Shown here piece by piece: positions 49,036 through 56,902 of a stretch of 64,000 nt of DNA (the stretch's first letter is position 1; the number at the start of each line of letters is the position of its first letter). Under the pieces are notes generated by a model. That model made no database searches and was not told the DNA's origin. It saw nothing but the letters and a program-made list of their open reading frames with translations. Both the position numbers and the translations under genes were made by a program. The DNA is from Actinokineospora baliensis (GTDB lineage Bacteria > Actinomycetota > Actinomycetes > Mycobacteriales > Pseudonocardiaceae): assembly GCF_016907695.1 (NCBI RefSeq), contig NZ_JAFBCK010000001.1:1674001-1738000 (forward strand), read 5' to 3'.

Positions 49036-51012
49036 TTAGTCCTCAGAGGTGTTGGTCTTCAACCCGCTGCTGATCAGGTCCATCACCGTCGAGTCCGCGA
49101 GCGTGGTGGTGTCACCGATCGCCCGGTTCTCCGCCACGTCGCGCAGCAGTCGGCGCATGATCTTGCCGCTGCGGGTCTTGGGCAGCTCGTTGACGATCAG
49201 GACCTGCCTCGGCTTGGCGATCGGGCCGATCTCGCTGGCCACGTGGTCGCGCAGCGTCTTCACCGTGTCGTCGGCCGCCTTCGCCGAGCCGCGCAGGATC
49301 ACGAACGCCACGATGCCCTGGCCGGTGGTCGCGTCGCTCGCGCCGACCACCGCCGCCTCGGCCACCGTCGGGTGCGACACCAGCGCCGACTCGACCTCGG
49401 TGGTGGAGATCCGGTGCCCGGAGACGTTCATCACGTCGTCCACCCGGCCGAGCAGCCAGATGTCGCCGTCCGCGTCGTACTTCGCGCCGTCACCGGCGAA
49501 GTAGAAGCCCAGGTCGGCGAAGCGCGACCAGTAGGTGTCGCGGTAGCGCTCGTCGTCGCCCCAGATGCCGCGCAGCATCGACGGCCACGGCTGGTCGAGC
49601 ACCAGGTAGCCGCCACCGCCGTGCGCCACCTCCCGGCCCTGGTCGTCGACGACCTTCGCCGAGATGCCCGGCAGCGGCCGCTGCGCCGACCCCGGCTTGG
49701 TGTGCGTCACGCCGGGCAGCGGGCTGATCATGATGGCGCCGGTCTCGGTCTGCCACCAGGTGTCCACGATCGGGGTGCGATTGGCGCCGATGTTCTCCCG
49801 GTACCAGATCCACGCCTCGGGGTTGATCGGCTCGCCGACGCTGCCGAGCACCCGCAGGCTCGACAGGTCGTAGCGGGCCGGGATGTCGGCGCCCCACTTC
49901 ATGAACGTCCGGATGAGCGTGGGCGCCGTGTAGTAGATCGACACCCGGTGCTCCTGGATGATCTCCCAGTGTCGACCTTCGTGCGGGGTGTTGGGCGTGC
50001 CCTCGTAGACCACCTGGGTCACCGCGTTGGACAGCGGCCCGTAGACGATGTACGAGTGCCCGGTGATCCAGCCGATGTCGGCGGTGCACCAGTAGACGTC
50101 GGTCTCCGGCTTGAGGTCGAAGACGGCGTGGTGGGTGTAGGAGGCCTGGGTGAGGTAGCCGCCCGAGGTGTGCAGGATCCCCTTGGGATTACCGGTCGTC
50201 CCGCTGGTGTAGAGGATGAACAGCGGGTGCTCGGCGTCGAAGGCCTCGGCCGCGTGCGTCTCCGGCTGGCGATCGACCAGCTTGTGCCACCACACGTCGC
50301 GGCCCTCGGTCCAGCCGACCTCGCCGCCGGTGCGCCTGACCACGAGCACGTGCTCGATGGAGGGCGTGTGCGCGGTGGCCTCGTCGGTGTTGTCCTTCAT
50401 CGGGGCCGGTGCGCCGCGCCGGTACTGCCCGTCTGAGGTGATCAGCAGCCGCGCCTGGGCGTCGTCGATGCGGGTGCGCAGCGCGGTCGAGGAGAACCCG
50501 CCGAACACCACGCTGTGCACCAGGCCGAGCCGGGCGCAGGCCAGCATCGAGTAGATCGCCTCGGGGATCATCGGCATCTGGATGGCCACCCGGTCGCCCG
50601 CGCGCAGGCCGAGCTCGCTCAGCGCGTTGGCGGTCTTGCTGACCTCGCGCAGCAGGTCGGCGTAGGTGATCGTCCGGCTGTCGCCGGGCTCGCCGACCCA
50701 GTGGATCGCGACCCGGTCACCGAGGCCCGCCTCGACGTGACGATCGACACAGTTGGCCGCGACGTTGAGCTTGCCGCCGACGAACCACTTGGCGAACGGC
50801 GCGTCGTCCCAGTCCAGCACCCGCTCCCAGCGGGTGTCCCAGGTCAGCCGCTCGGCCTGCTCGGCCCAGAACGCCTCGCGGTCGGCACTACCCCGCTCGT
50901 AGGCGGCCGCTCCGACGTTGGCCGCCGCGCTGAACTCCTCCGCCGGGGCGAACACCCTGCTCTCGGTCGACAGGTTGTCCAGCGTCGGTTGCTGACCGGA
51001 CTGCTCGGTCAT
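49036..51012 (-). CDS. acs: Acetyl-CoA synthetase
   Basis: 658 residues, AMP-forming. P-loop-like ILYTSGTTGNPKGILH, adenylate motif YWCTADIGWITGHSY, and the lysine-acetylation site PKTRSGKIMRRLLRD near the C-terminus, implying control by Pat-type acetylation. GAGGAGG lies 9 nt before the ATG. Convergent with plsC. Confidence 0.96.
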   Translation of the reverse strand: MTEQSGQQPTLDNLSTESRVFAPAEEFSAAANVGAAAYERGSADREAFWAEQAERLTWDTRWERVLDWDDAPFAKWFVGGKLNVAANCVDRHVEAGLGDRVAIHWVGEPGDSRTITYADLLREVSKTANALSELGLRAGDRVAIQMPMIPEAIYSMLACARLGLVHSVVFGGFSSTALRTRIDDAQARLLITSDGQYRRGAPAPMKDNTDEATAHTPSIEHVLVVRRTGGEVGWTEGRDVWWHKLVDRQPETHAAEAFDAEHPLFILYTSGTTGNPKGILHTSGGYLTQASYTHHAVFDLKPETDVYWCTADIGWITGHSYIVYGPLSNAVTQVVYEGTPNTPHEGRHWEIIQEHRVSIYYTAPTLIRTFMKWGADIPARYDLSSLRVLGSVGEPINPEAWIWYRENIGANRTPIVDTWWQTETGAIMISPLPGVTHTKPGSAQRPLPGISAKVVDDQGREVAHGGGGYLVLDQPWPSMLRGIWGDDERYRDTYWSRFADLGFYFAGDGAKYDADGDIWLLGRVDDVMNVSGHRISTTEVESALVSHPTVAEAAVVGASDATTGQGIVAFVILRGSAKAADDTVKTLRDHVASEIGPIAKPRQVLIVNELPKTRSGKIMRRLLRDVAENRAIGDTTTLADSTVMDLISSGLKTNTSED

Positions 51013-51271
51013 GGACCTGACCTCCTCGGTGATCTCCTGGCGGCTGGCGCGGCCGGTTGTCGAGAGGAATCTAGTGCTCCTGGCGCCCGCCCGACAGTCC
51101 GACACCGCATAGGTATAGACCAGTAGGGCCCTGCTCGGAGTTCGTCCGATCGGTGGGTATCTGCTCCGTTCGGCTGTCCTCTTCCGATTCTGCGGAAAGT
51201 AGCCTGGTGGGGACGTACCGTGGTCGGCGGTGATCCGGACAGGAGATGGCCGAGCAGGCGCGAGGAAGTCG

Positions 51272-52477
51272 ATGTCGGGTGGGGGGACGATGGGTGGGCG
51301 CTCACCGCTGGCGGGACCGGAGTTCCGCGCCCTGTGGGTCGCCGAGGCGCAGTCGGTCGCCGGTGATCAGCTCGCCAGGGTCGCCATCTCGGTCCTGGTC
51401 TACCAGCGCACCTCGTCCGCGGCGCTCACCGCGCTCACCTACGCGCTGACGTTCCTGCCCGACATCGTCGCCGGGCCGCTGCTGTCCGGGCTCGCCGACC
51501 GCTTCCCGCGCCGCGAAGTCATGGCCGCCGCCGCGCTCAGCCAGGCGCTGCTGGTCGCCGTCATGGCCATCCCGGGCGCCCCGATCTGGCTCGTCGCCGT
51601 GTGCGTCGCGTTGGAGGCCGCCGCGCAGGCGCCCTTCAAGGCAGCGCAAACCGCACACGCCCGCGTACTCCTCGGCAACGAGCACCTGGCCGCCGGGCAG
51701 GCGCGGTTGACCACGCTGCGCGAAGTCGGTCAACTCGCCGGACTCGCGGGCGCCGCCGCCGTAGTGGGTCTGCTCGGCACCACGCCCGCGCTCATCATCG
51801 ATGCGGCGACGTTCGTGGCGTCGGCCGCGCTGCTGCGGTTCGGGCTGCGGCCCCGGCCCGCCGCCAGGACCGCCGCCGTCGCCGGGGACGGTGTACTGCT
51901 CCCGGATCGCCGTAGGCGCGCGGTGGTGGCTCTCTCGCTCTTAGCCGCGCTGACGGTGCTGCCGCACGGGTTGATCGTGCCTCTGGTGCACGAACTCGGC
52001 GCCCCCATCTGGACGGTGGGGTTGCTGCTCGCCGCTGACCCGCTCGGCCTCGTCGTCGGTGCTTACGTCTTCTGCCGGTCCGGCAGACCGCGGGACTCGC
52101 AGCACGCGCTGATCGCCCCGCTGGCACTGGTCTGCCTGGGTGCGCTGGTGTTCTTCGCGGCTCGCCCGCACCCGGTGCTCGCCGCGCTGCTGCTGGGGAT
52201 CTCCGGACTCGGCGCCGCTTACCAGATCCTCGCCAAGTCGGCCTACGTCGAAATGCTCCCGGACGCGATCACCGGGCGCGCCACCGGCATGGTCCGAACC
52301 GGCCTGCGTGCAGGGCAGGGCCTGTCGGTGCTGGTCGGTGGCCTGCTCGCCGAAGCTCTCGGTTCCGCTTCGCTGACCATCGCGCTGGCCGGTGTGGTCG
52401 GGACCATAGGCTGCGCGATAGCGGGCTTCGTCTGGCACCAGGGGAGGGCCGCGGTACCGAGGGAGGCGGTGGCATGA
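51272..52477 (+). CDS. MFS transporter
   Basis: 401 residues, about twelve helices, with LSGLADRFPRREVMAAAALS as the loop motif; resembles the MFS_3/enterobactin exporter group. Start ATG with GAGGAAG upstream; a GTG at 51230 is less likely. One in-frame TTA codon (51941). It converges on two tiny minus-strand frames encoding MRNREY, so it could export or import a small product, but no other link is visible. Confidence 0.82.
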   Translation: MSGGGTMGGRSPLAGPEFRALWVAEAQSVAGDQLARVAISVLVYQRTSSAALTALTYALTFLPDIVAGPLLSGLADRFPRREVMAAAALSQALLVAVMAIPGAPIWLVAVCVALEAAAQAPFKAAQTAHARVLLGNEHLAAGQARLTTLREVGQLAGLAGAAAVVGLLGTTPALIIDAATFVASAALLRFGLRPRPAARTAAVAGDGVLLPDRRRRAVVALSLLAALTVLPHGLIVPLVHELGAPIWTVGLLLAADPLGLVVGAYVFCRSGRPRDSQHALIAPLALVCLGALVFFAARPHPVLAALLLGISGLGAAYQILAKSAYVEMLPDAITGRATGMVRTGLRAGQGLSVLVGGLLAEALGSASLTIALAGVVGTIGCAIAGFVWHQGRAAVPREAVA

Positions 52478-52484
52478 ACCAGGA

Positions 52485-52505
52485 TCAGTACTCGCGGTTG
52501 CGCAT
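52485..52505 (-). CDS. Putative hexapeptide micro-ORF, copy 2 (MRNREY)
   Basis: ATG followed by five codons (CGC AAC CGC GAG TAC) and TGA, with GAGGAGG 8 nt before the ATG. The same six residues are encoded by copy 1, 78 bp upstream. The in-frame extension to an ATG at 52562 would give a 26-residue product with the same end. Expression is not shown. Confidence 0.4.
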   Translation of the reverse strand: MRNREY

Positions 52506-52582
52506 CGCGGCTTCCTCCTCGACGGTTGGGACTGCTGGATCGACTCGGACCGAGGTGGGGGCCATCGCCCGCACCGCCGGGC

Positions 52583-52603
52583 TCAGTACTCGCGGTTCCG
52601 CAC
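52583..52603 (-). CDS. Putative hexapeptide micro-ORF, copy 1 (MRNREY)
   Basis: GTG followed by CGG AAC CGC GAG TAC and TGA, with GGGAGG 7 nt before the GTG. An ATG two codons upstream is too close to the ribosome binding site. It differs from copy 2 only in the start codon and one synonymous Arg codon. It lies divergent to the GGDEF gene. Confidence 0.4.
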   Translation of the reverse strand: MRNREY

Positions 52604-52694
52604 GGTCATACCTCCCTCTCGGGTCCTGGGGGACCACCCGTACCCCGCCCGCCGCGGGGCACGTCCAGTGTCCCGTCTGTCGCAAAGGGGGACA

Positions 52695-54086
52695 ATGCCC
52701 AGTCTGACAAGTCCCCGGGGCTCCCGCTTGTCCGGCATCCCCCTACCGAACCGGATAAGGGGCCTCGACCTCCTCGCCCACACGACGACCTCCGGTTTCG
52801 CGTGGATCGTGGCCACCGAGGTGACGATCTTCGCATGGGCGGTGGTCGGTGCGGTGTCGGCCGGATGGCCGGATTCCCTTTCCCTGCGGCTGTTCGCGCT
52901 GCTCACCGCGTTCGCGATACTGCACATGGAGGCAACCCGACCGGCGGAAGAACGACGCAGGGCCGCGCATCTGGCGGGTGAGCACATCGACCACACGGGG
53001 GTATGGACGGCGGCGGGCGCGCTGGTGCTGCCGATCCCGCTCGTCGTGGTGCTCGTGCTGATCATCCGGGTGCGCCGGTACTTCATCGCCAGGAAACCCC
53101 CCGGACGCTACGTGTTCACGACCTTCGCCATCACGTCGTCCGCTTTGGCCGCCCAGGCGCTGGCCACCGCGACCCCGCTGCACAACTGGGTGCGCGGTGC
53201 GGCGGTCGAGCCGAACCAGGTGCTGCTGGCCACGATCACCGTCGCGGGCGCGTTCGGGGTGTACTACCTGGCGCAGACGGTCGTGATCGGGATCGCGCGG
53301 GGACTGCGCGGCGACTGGTCGTGGGTGTCGATCCTGGGCAACCGCAAGGAGAACGCCGACCTGGCGATCACGCTGTGCCTCGGCCTGATCGCGGCATGGG
53401 GCGCCGGTGTCGCCTATGGCCTGCTGCTGGCGGCGTTATCGGTCGTCGTGGTCGGCTACACCCGGCACACGCAGCGCATCGAGCAGTTGGAAGTGGAGCG
53501 CGACCGGCTGGAGGTCGACGCGCTGCACGACCCGTTGACGGGCTTGGCCAACCAGCGCGGGTTCAACCCGGCTGCTGCGCTGGCGCTGGTGGCGGACCAG
53601 GCCAGGCGCCGTCCCACCGCGGTGATGATGTTCGACTTGGACCGGTTCAAACAGGTCAACTCCCGGTTGGGCCATTTAGGCGCCAACGAGGTTCTTAAGG
53701 CGCTCGCGGGGGTCTTACGCTCCAGCGTCCGCCGCGACGACCTTGTGTGCCGTTGGGGCGGCGAAGAGTTCTCCGTGCTCTTACCGAGCACCTCTAGGGC
53801 CGACGCGTGGGCGATCGCGGAGCGTATAAGAGGTGCGGTGGAGGCGATGACCGTGGAGCTGACCAAGGCTGCCGGTGGGCGCACAGAGTTGGTCGGTGAG
53901 TTCACCATCTCCGGCGGTATCGCGTTATCCCCTGAGCACGGGACGGATCTGGCCACACTGCAGGAGTACGCCGACCAGGCCCTGGCGAAGGCGAAGGACG
54001 GCGGCCGCAACCAGATCCGGGTCTCGCCGTCGGTGCCGCTGCCCGGCCCGCGCACGAACCGGGAACGGACGCTGGACCCGAGCTAG
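52695..54086 (+). CDS. Membrane-bound GGDEF diguanylate cyclase
   Basis: 463 residues. An N-terminal MASE-like region with about six helices (first WIVATEVTIFAWAVVGAVSA) is followed from about residue 275 by a GGDEF domain with active site RWGGEEFSVLLP and, five residues upstream, RRDD, fitting the RxxD product-inhibition site. Predicted to make c-di-GMP. The ATG has AAAGGGGG upstream. Five in-frame TTA codons (248, 328, 341, 363, 411) are exceptional for this genome type. Confidence 0.9.
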   Translation: MPSLTSPRGSRLSGIPLPNRIRGLDLLAHTTTSGFAWIVATEVTIFAWAVVGAVSAGWPDSLSLRLFALLTAFAILHMEATRPAEERRRAAHLAGEHIDHTGVWTAAGALVLPIPLVVVLVLIIRVRRYFIARKPPGRYVFTTFAITSSALAAQALATATPLHNWVRGAAVEPNQVLLATITVAGAFGVYYLAQTVVIGIARGLRGDWSWVSILGNRKENADLAITLCLGLIAAWGAGVAYGLLLAALSVVVVGYTRHTQRIEQLEVERDRLEVDALHDPLTGLANQRGFNPAAALALVADQARRRPTAVMMFDLDRFKQVNSRLGHLGANEVLKALAGVLRSSVRRDDLVCRWGGEEFSVLLPSTSRADAWAIAERIRGAVEAMTVELTKAAGGRTELVGEFTISGGIALSPEHGTDLATLQEYADQALAKAKDGGRNQIRVSPSVPLPGPRTNRERTLDPS

Positions 54087-54105
54087 CGGCCGGTGAACCC
54101 GCCGG

Positions 54106-54111
54106 TAGTGT
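54106..54111 (+). promoter_or_regulatory. -10 box for the Fic-like gene
   Basis: TAGTGT, 7 nt before the GTG. Confidence 0.5.
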
Positions 54112-54118
54112 CGGTGGG

Positions 54119-54847
54119 GTGACCGATCCGTTGGCCCCGCTGCTGGACCTGCCCGGTGTCTCCGACGCTGTTGAGCGGGCCAGGAACGCGGTCGCCGAGG
54201 TGCACCGGCACCCCGCGAACCGGCGCGGCTGGCCCACTACGGCTGCTGAGGCCTCTGTTCGCGCCGCCCGGGCTTCGGCCGTACTGGACGGTGGTCCTGC
54301 CGACATCCCCGAGGACGGTGGGGTGACCGACCCGGTGTTGGCGGGCGCACTACGAGTCGCTGAAGCGCTAGGGCCGTTGCTGCCGACCTGGGAGCGGGCC
54401 CCGATGCAGGCGTTGGCCAAGTTGCACGTTCTCGCTGCCGCGGATCTGGTCCACAGTGACCACTTGGGTAGGCCTCGCCCCGGTCTTGGGGTGACGAGCA
54501 GGCTGGACCTGCTCGCCGGACTCGTTGCCGGTGGCTCTAAGGCGCCTGGTCCTGTTCTGGCCGCGATCGTCCACGGTGAACTACTCGCTCTTAAGCCATT
54601 CGGCGCCGCAGATGGTGTGATCGCCCGCGCGGCAGCCCGCCTTACGCTCATCAGCACCGGGCTGGACCAAAAGGGACTCGCTGTCCCAGAGGTCGCTTTC
54701 CTCCGCCGGGCAGAGGTCTACCGCGCTAAGGCGGCCGCGTTCGCCTCTGGTGGCCCTGATGGTGTCACCGAGTGGATTGTCTATAGCTGCGAGGCCATCG
54801 AGGCCGGGGCGCGCGAGGCGACCGGGATCGCCGACGCCGCGGGCTGA
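54119..54847 (+). CDS. Fic-fold-like protein with degenerate active site
   Basis: 242 residues, helical. Its order of helices and the segment LLALKPFGAADGVIARAAAR match the Fic motif HPFxxGNGR in position, but the catalytic His is Lys and GNGR is lost (ADGV). AMP transfer is therefore unlikely; a binding or regulatory role is possible. The upstream WPTTAAEASVRAARASAVLD resembles the inhibitory-helix region of Fic proteins. GTG start with leaderless-type spacing. Convergent with murQ. Confidence 0.55.
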   Translation: MTDPLAPLLDLPGVSDAVERARNAVAEVHRHPANRRGWPTTAAEASVRAARASAVLDGGPADIPEDGGVTDPVLAGALRVAEALGPLLPTWERAPMQALAKLHVLAAADLVHSDHLGRPRPGLGVTSRLDLLAGLVAGGSKAPGPVLAAIVHGELLALKPFGAADGVIARAAARLTLISTGLDQKGLAVPEVAFLRRAEVYRAKAAAFASGGPDGVTEWIVYSCEAIEAGAREATGIADAAG

Positions 54848-55774
54848 TCAGTAAACGTGTGCGCCGAGGAGCCCCAGCGCCCGGCGGACGTGCCCGCTGG
54901 ACTCCGTGAGCGCCCACGCCGCTTCCCTGATGTCCACACCGGACAGCAGGTGCACCATGGCCACCTTGAGGTCGCCGTGCGCGGCCAGCAGCGCCGCCGT
55001 GCACTCCTGCTGCCCGGACCCCGTCGCCTCGCGCAGGATCCGCAGGCTCCGGCCGCGCAGCTTGGCGTTGGTGGCGCGCATGCTGACCATCAAGTTGGAG
55101 TAGGTGCGGCCCATCTTGACCATGACCGCGGTGGAGAACGTGGTCAGCAGGATCTTCTGGGCGGTGCCCGCCTTCATCCTGGTCGAGCCGGAGATGGCTT
55201 CCGGGCCGGTGTCCACGGAGATCACCAGGTCGATGCCGGGTGCGCGAGCGGCATCGGGGTTGTTGGACACCAGCGCGGTCGCAGCGCCGATCCCGTGCGC
55301 CTCCGCGAGCGCGCCCAGCACATAAGGCGTGCGCCCGGAGGCAGTTAGGCCGAGGACGAAGTCACCGGGGCGGGAGTCGCGGCGCATCTCGGCCGCACCC
55401 GCGAGCTCGTCGTCCTCCGCGCCTTCAACCGCTTCCCGCAGCGCGGTGGGGCCGCCCGCGTGGTGGACCACGAACCAGCCGTCGGGCACGTTGTAGGTGG
55501 GGGTCAGCTCGGCGGCGTCAAGGGTGGCCAACCGGCCAGACGTGCCCGCGCCGACGTAGTGCACGCGGTGACCGCCTTGTAGCGCTTCGGTGGCCATGTC
55601 GACCGCCCTGCTCAACTGCGGCAGTGCGGCGGCGACCGCCGTGGGGACCAGTTGGTCCTCGGAGTTGATGGTGCGCAGGATCTCGAGCGTGCACATCTGG
55701 TCGATGTCCTTGGTGCGCGGGTTGCGCCGCTCGGTCGGGGAGTCCACGTGGACCGACTGTCGTGGCACGGTCAT
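54848..55774 (-). CDS. murQ: N-acetylmuramic acid 6-phosphate etherase
   Basis: 308 residues. Cleaves the lactyl ether of MurNAc-6-phosphate to GlcNAc-6-phosphate, a peptidoglycan recycling step. SIS domain with YVGAGTSGRLATLDAAELTP, catalytic Glu region EGAEDDELAG, and ISGSTRMKAGTAQK. GGAGGGGG lies upstream of the ATG. Next to its likely regulator gene. Confidence 0.95.
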   Translation of the reverse strand: MTVPRQSVHVDSPTERRNPRTKDIDQMCTLEILRTINSEDQLVPTAVAAALPQLSRAVDMATEALQGGHRVHYVGAGTSGRLATLDAAELTPTYNVPDGWFVVHHAGGPTALREAVEGAEDDELAGAAEMRRDSRPGDFVLGLTASGRTPYVLGALAEAHGIGAATALVSNNPDAARAPGIDLVISVDTGPEAISGSTRMKAGTAQKILLTTFSTAVMVKMGRTYSNLMVSMRATNAKLRGRSLRILREATGSGQQECTAALLAAHGDLKVAMVHLLSGVDIREAAWALTESSGHVRRALGLLGAHVY

Positions 55775-55817
55775 CTCAGTTCCCCCTCCCCGGAGCGGTT
55801 CACCCGCGCACCCGGTC

Positions 55818-56750
55818 TCATTTCCCGGTCTCCCGCGGCTTGCGCCGCCCGTCGTGCCTGGTCTCCAGCCGGTGCGTGCCGACCGCGTCGCGGGTGGAGT
55901 CCAGCGCCCGGATCGACTGGTCGAGGTGGCGCTGGGCGACCCCGATGAACAGGCAGTCCACGACCGTCAGCTGCGCGATGCGGCTGGCCGTCGCCCCGGA
56001 GCGGAAGGTGGTCTCCCTGGCCGCGGTGGTGAGCACGAAGTCGGCCACCTCGGCGATCGGGGACGTGGGGTAGTTGGTCAGCGCGACCGTGGTCGCGCCG
56101 TGCTCGCGCGCGGTGCGCAGCGCCTCGACGGTGTCGGCGGTGGCGCCGGTGTGCGAGATGGCGACCGCCACGTCGCCGGGGCCGAGCACCGCGGCCGAGG
56201 TCAGCATGATGTGCGTGTCGTTCCAGGCGAAGCTCACCCGGCCGATCCGGTGCAGCTTCTGCTGCAGGTCGGCGGCGACGAACGCGCTCGCGCCCACCCC
56301 GTAGACGTCGGTGCGGCCCGCGGTGGCCACCGCCTCGACGACCTTGGCGAGCACGTCGATGTCGAGTTGCTCGGCGGTTTCCTCGACGGCCCTGGCGTCG
56401 GCGAAGGTGACCTTGCCGACCACGGTCTTCAGGTCGTCGTCGGGGGCGATCTCACCGCCGAGGTCCCGGTCGGCGCGCGCGGCGGTGCGAGCCGTGTCGG
56501 CGGCAAGGGCGATCCGCAGCTCGGGGTAGCCCCCGACGCCGATCGCCTTGCAGAACCGGGTCACGGTTGTCTCGCTGGTACCCGCCGCCTCGGCGACCTC
56601 GGTGATGCTGCGCCGCGCCACGGTGGACGGGCTGTCGAGCACGACCTTGGCCACCCGCTGCTCCGCACGGGCTAGGCCGGGCAGGAGCGAGCGAATGCGG
56701 ACCAGTGGGCTTGACTCGCTGTGTTCTGGCGTCATTTGACTCGCACTCAC
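55818..56750 (-). CDS. murR: MurR/RpiR family regulator
   Basis: 310 residues. N-terminal HTH_6 domain (ITEVAEAAGTSETTVTRFCK, about 47-66) and C-terminal SIS sugar-phosphate sensing domain (VYGVGASAFVAADLQQKLHR; AISHTGATADTVEAL). Expected to sense MurNAc-6-P or GlcNAc-6-P and to control murQ and probably the neighbouring hydrolases. Its own promoter gives a leaderless start and overlaps a candidate operator. Confidence 0.9.
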   Translation of the reverse strand: MSASQMTPEHSESSPLVRIRSLLPGLARAEQRVAKVVLDSPSTVARRSITEVAEAAGTSETTVTRFCKAIGVGGYPELRIALAADTARTAARADRDLGGEIAPDDDLKTVVGKVTFADARAVEETAEQLDIDVLAKVVEAVATAGRTDVYGVGASAFVAADLQQKLHRIGRVSFAWNDTHIMLTSAAVLGPGDVAVAISHTGATADTVEALRTAREHGATTVALTNYPTSPIAEVADFVLTTAARETTFRSGATASRIAQLTVVDCLFIGVAQRHLDQSIRALDSTRDAVGTHRLETRHDGRRKPRETGK

Positions 56751-56785
56751 GTGGGAAACTTACTAACAGTTATGAGGTAGTACAA
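56751..56785 (-). promoter_or_regulatory. murR promoter with overlapping operator-like repeat
   Basis: On the minus strand TTGTAC (56785-56780), 17-nt spacer, TAAGTT (56762-56757), 6 nt, GTG. The inverted repeat AACT/AGTT (56757-56771) covers the -10 box and could be an autoregulatory site. Confidence 0.55.
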
Positions 56786-56902
56786 GGCGGTGCATGACAT
56801 CCGGCGGCAACGCTACCCGGATGTGTCCGTACCGGTCGTCGCCCCTGGTGGGGGCTTGCTCACCGCATCGCTGGACGAACGCGGATTGTTAGCACCCAAA
56901 GG

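Noticed and set aside
52485..52620. MRNREY peptides as PQQ or mycofactocin precursors because of the Glu-Tyr end
   Set aside because: PqqA and MftA are longer with different spacing, and no radical SAM or partner genes are present.
52474..52707. 77-codon plus-strand frame with ATGA overlap to the MFS gene
   Set aside because: No ribosome binding site, odd composition, overlaps the GGDEF start; more likely opposite-strand shadow of the micro-ORFs.
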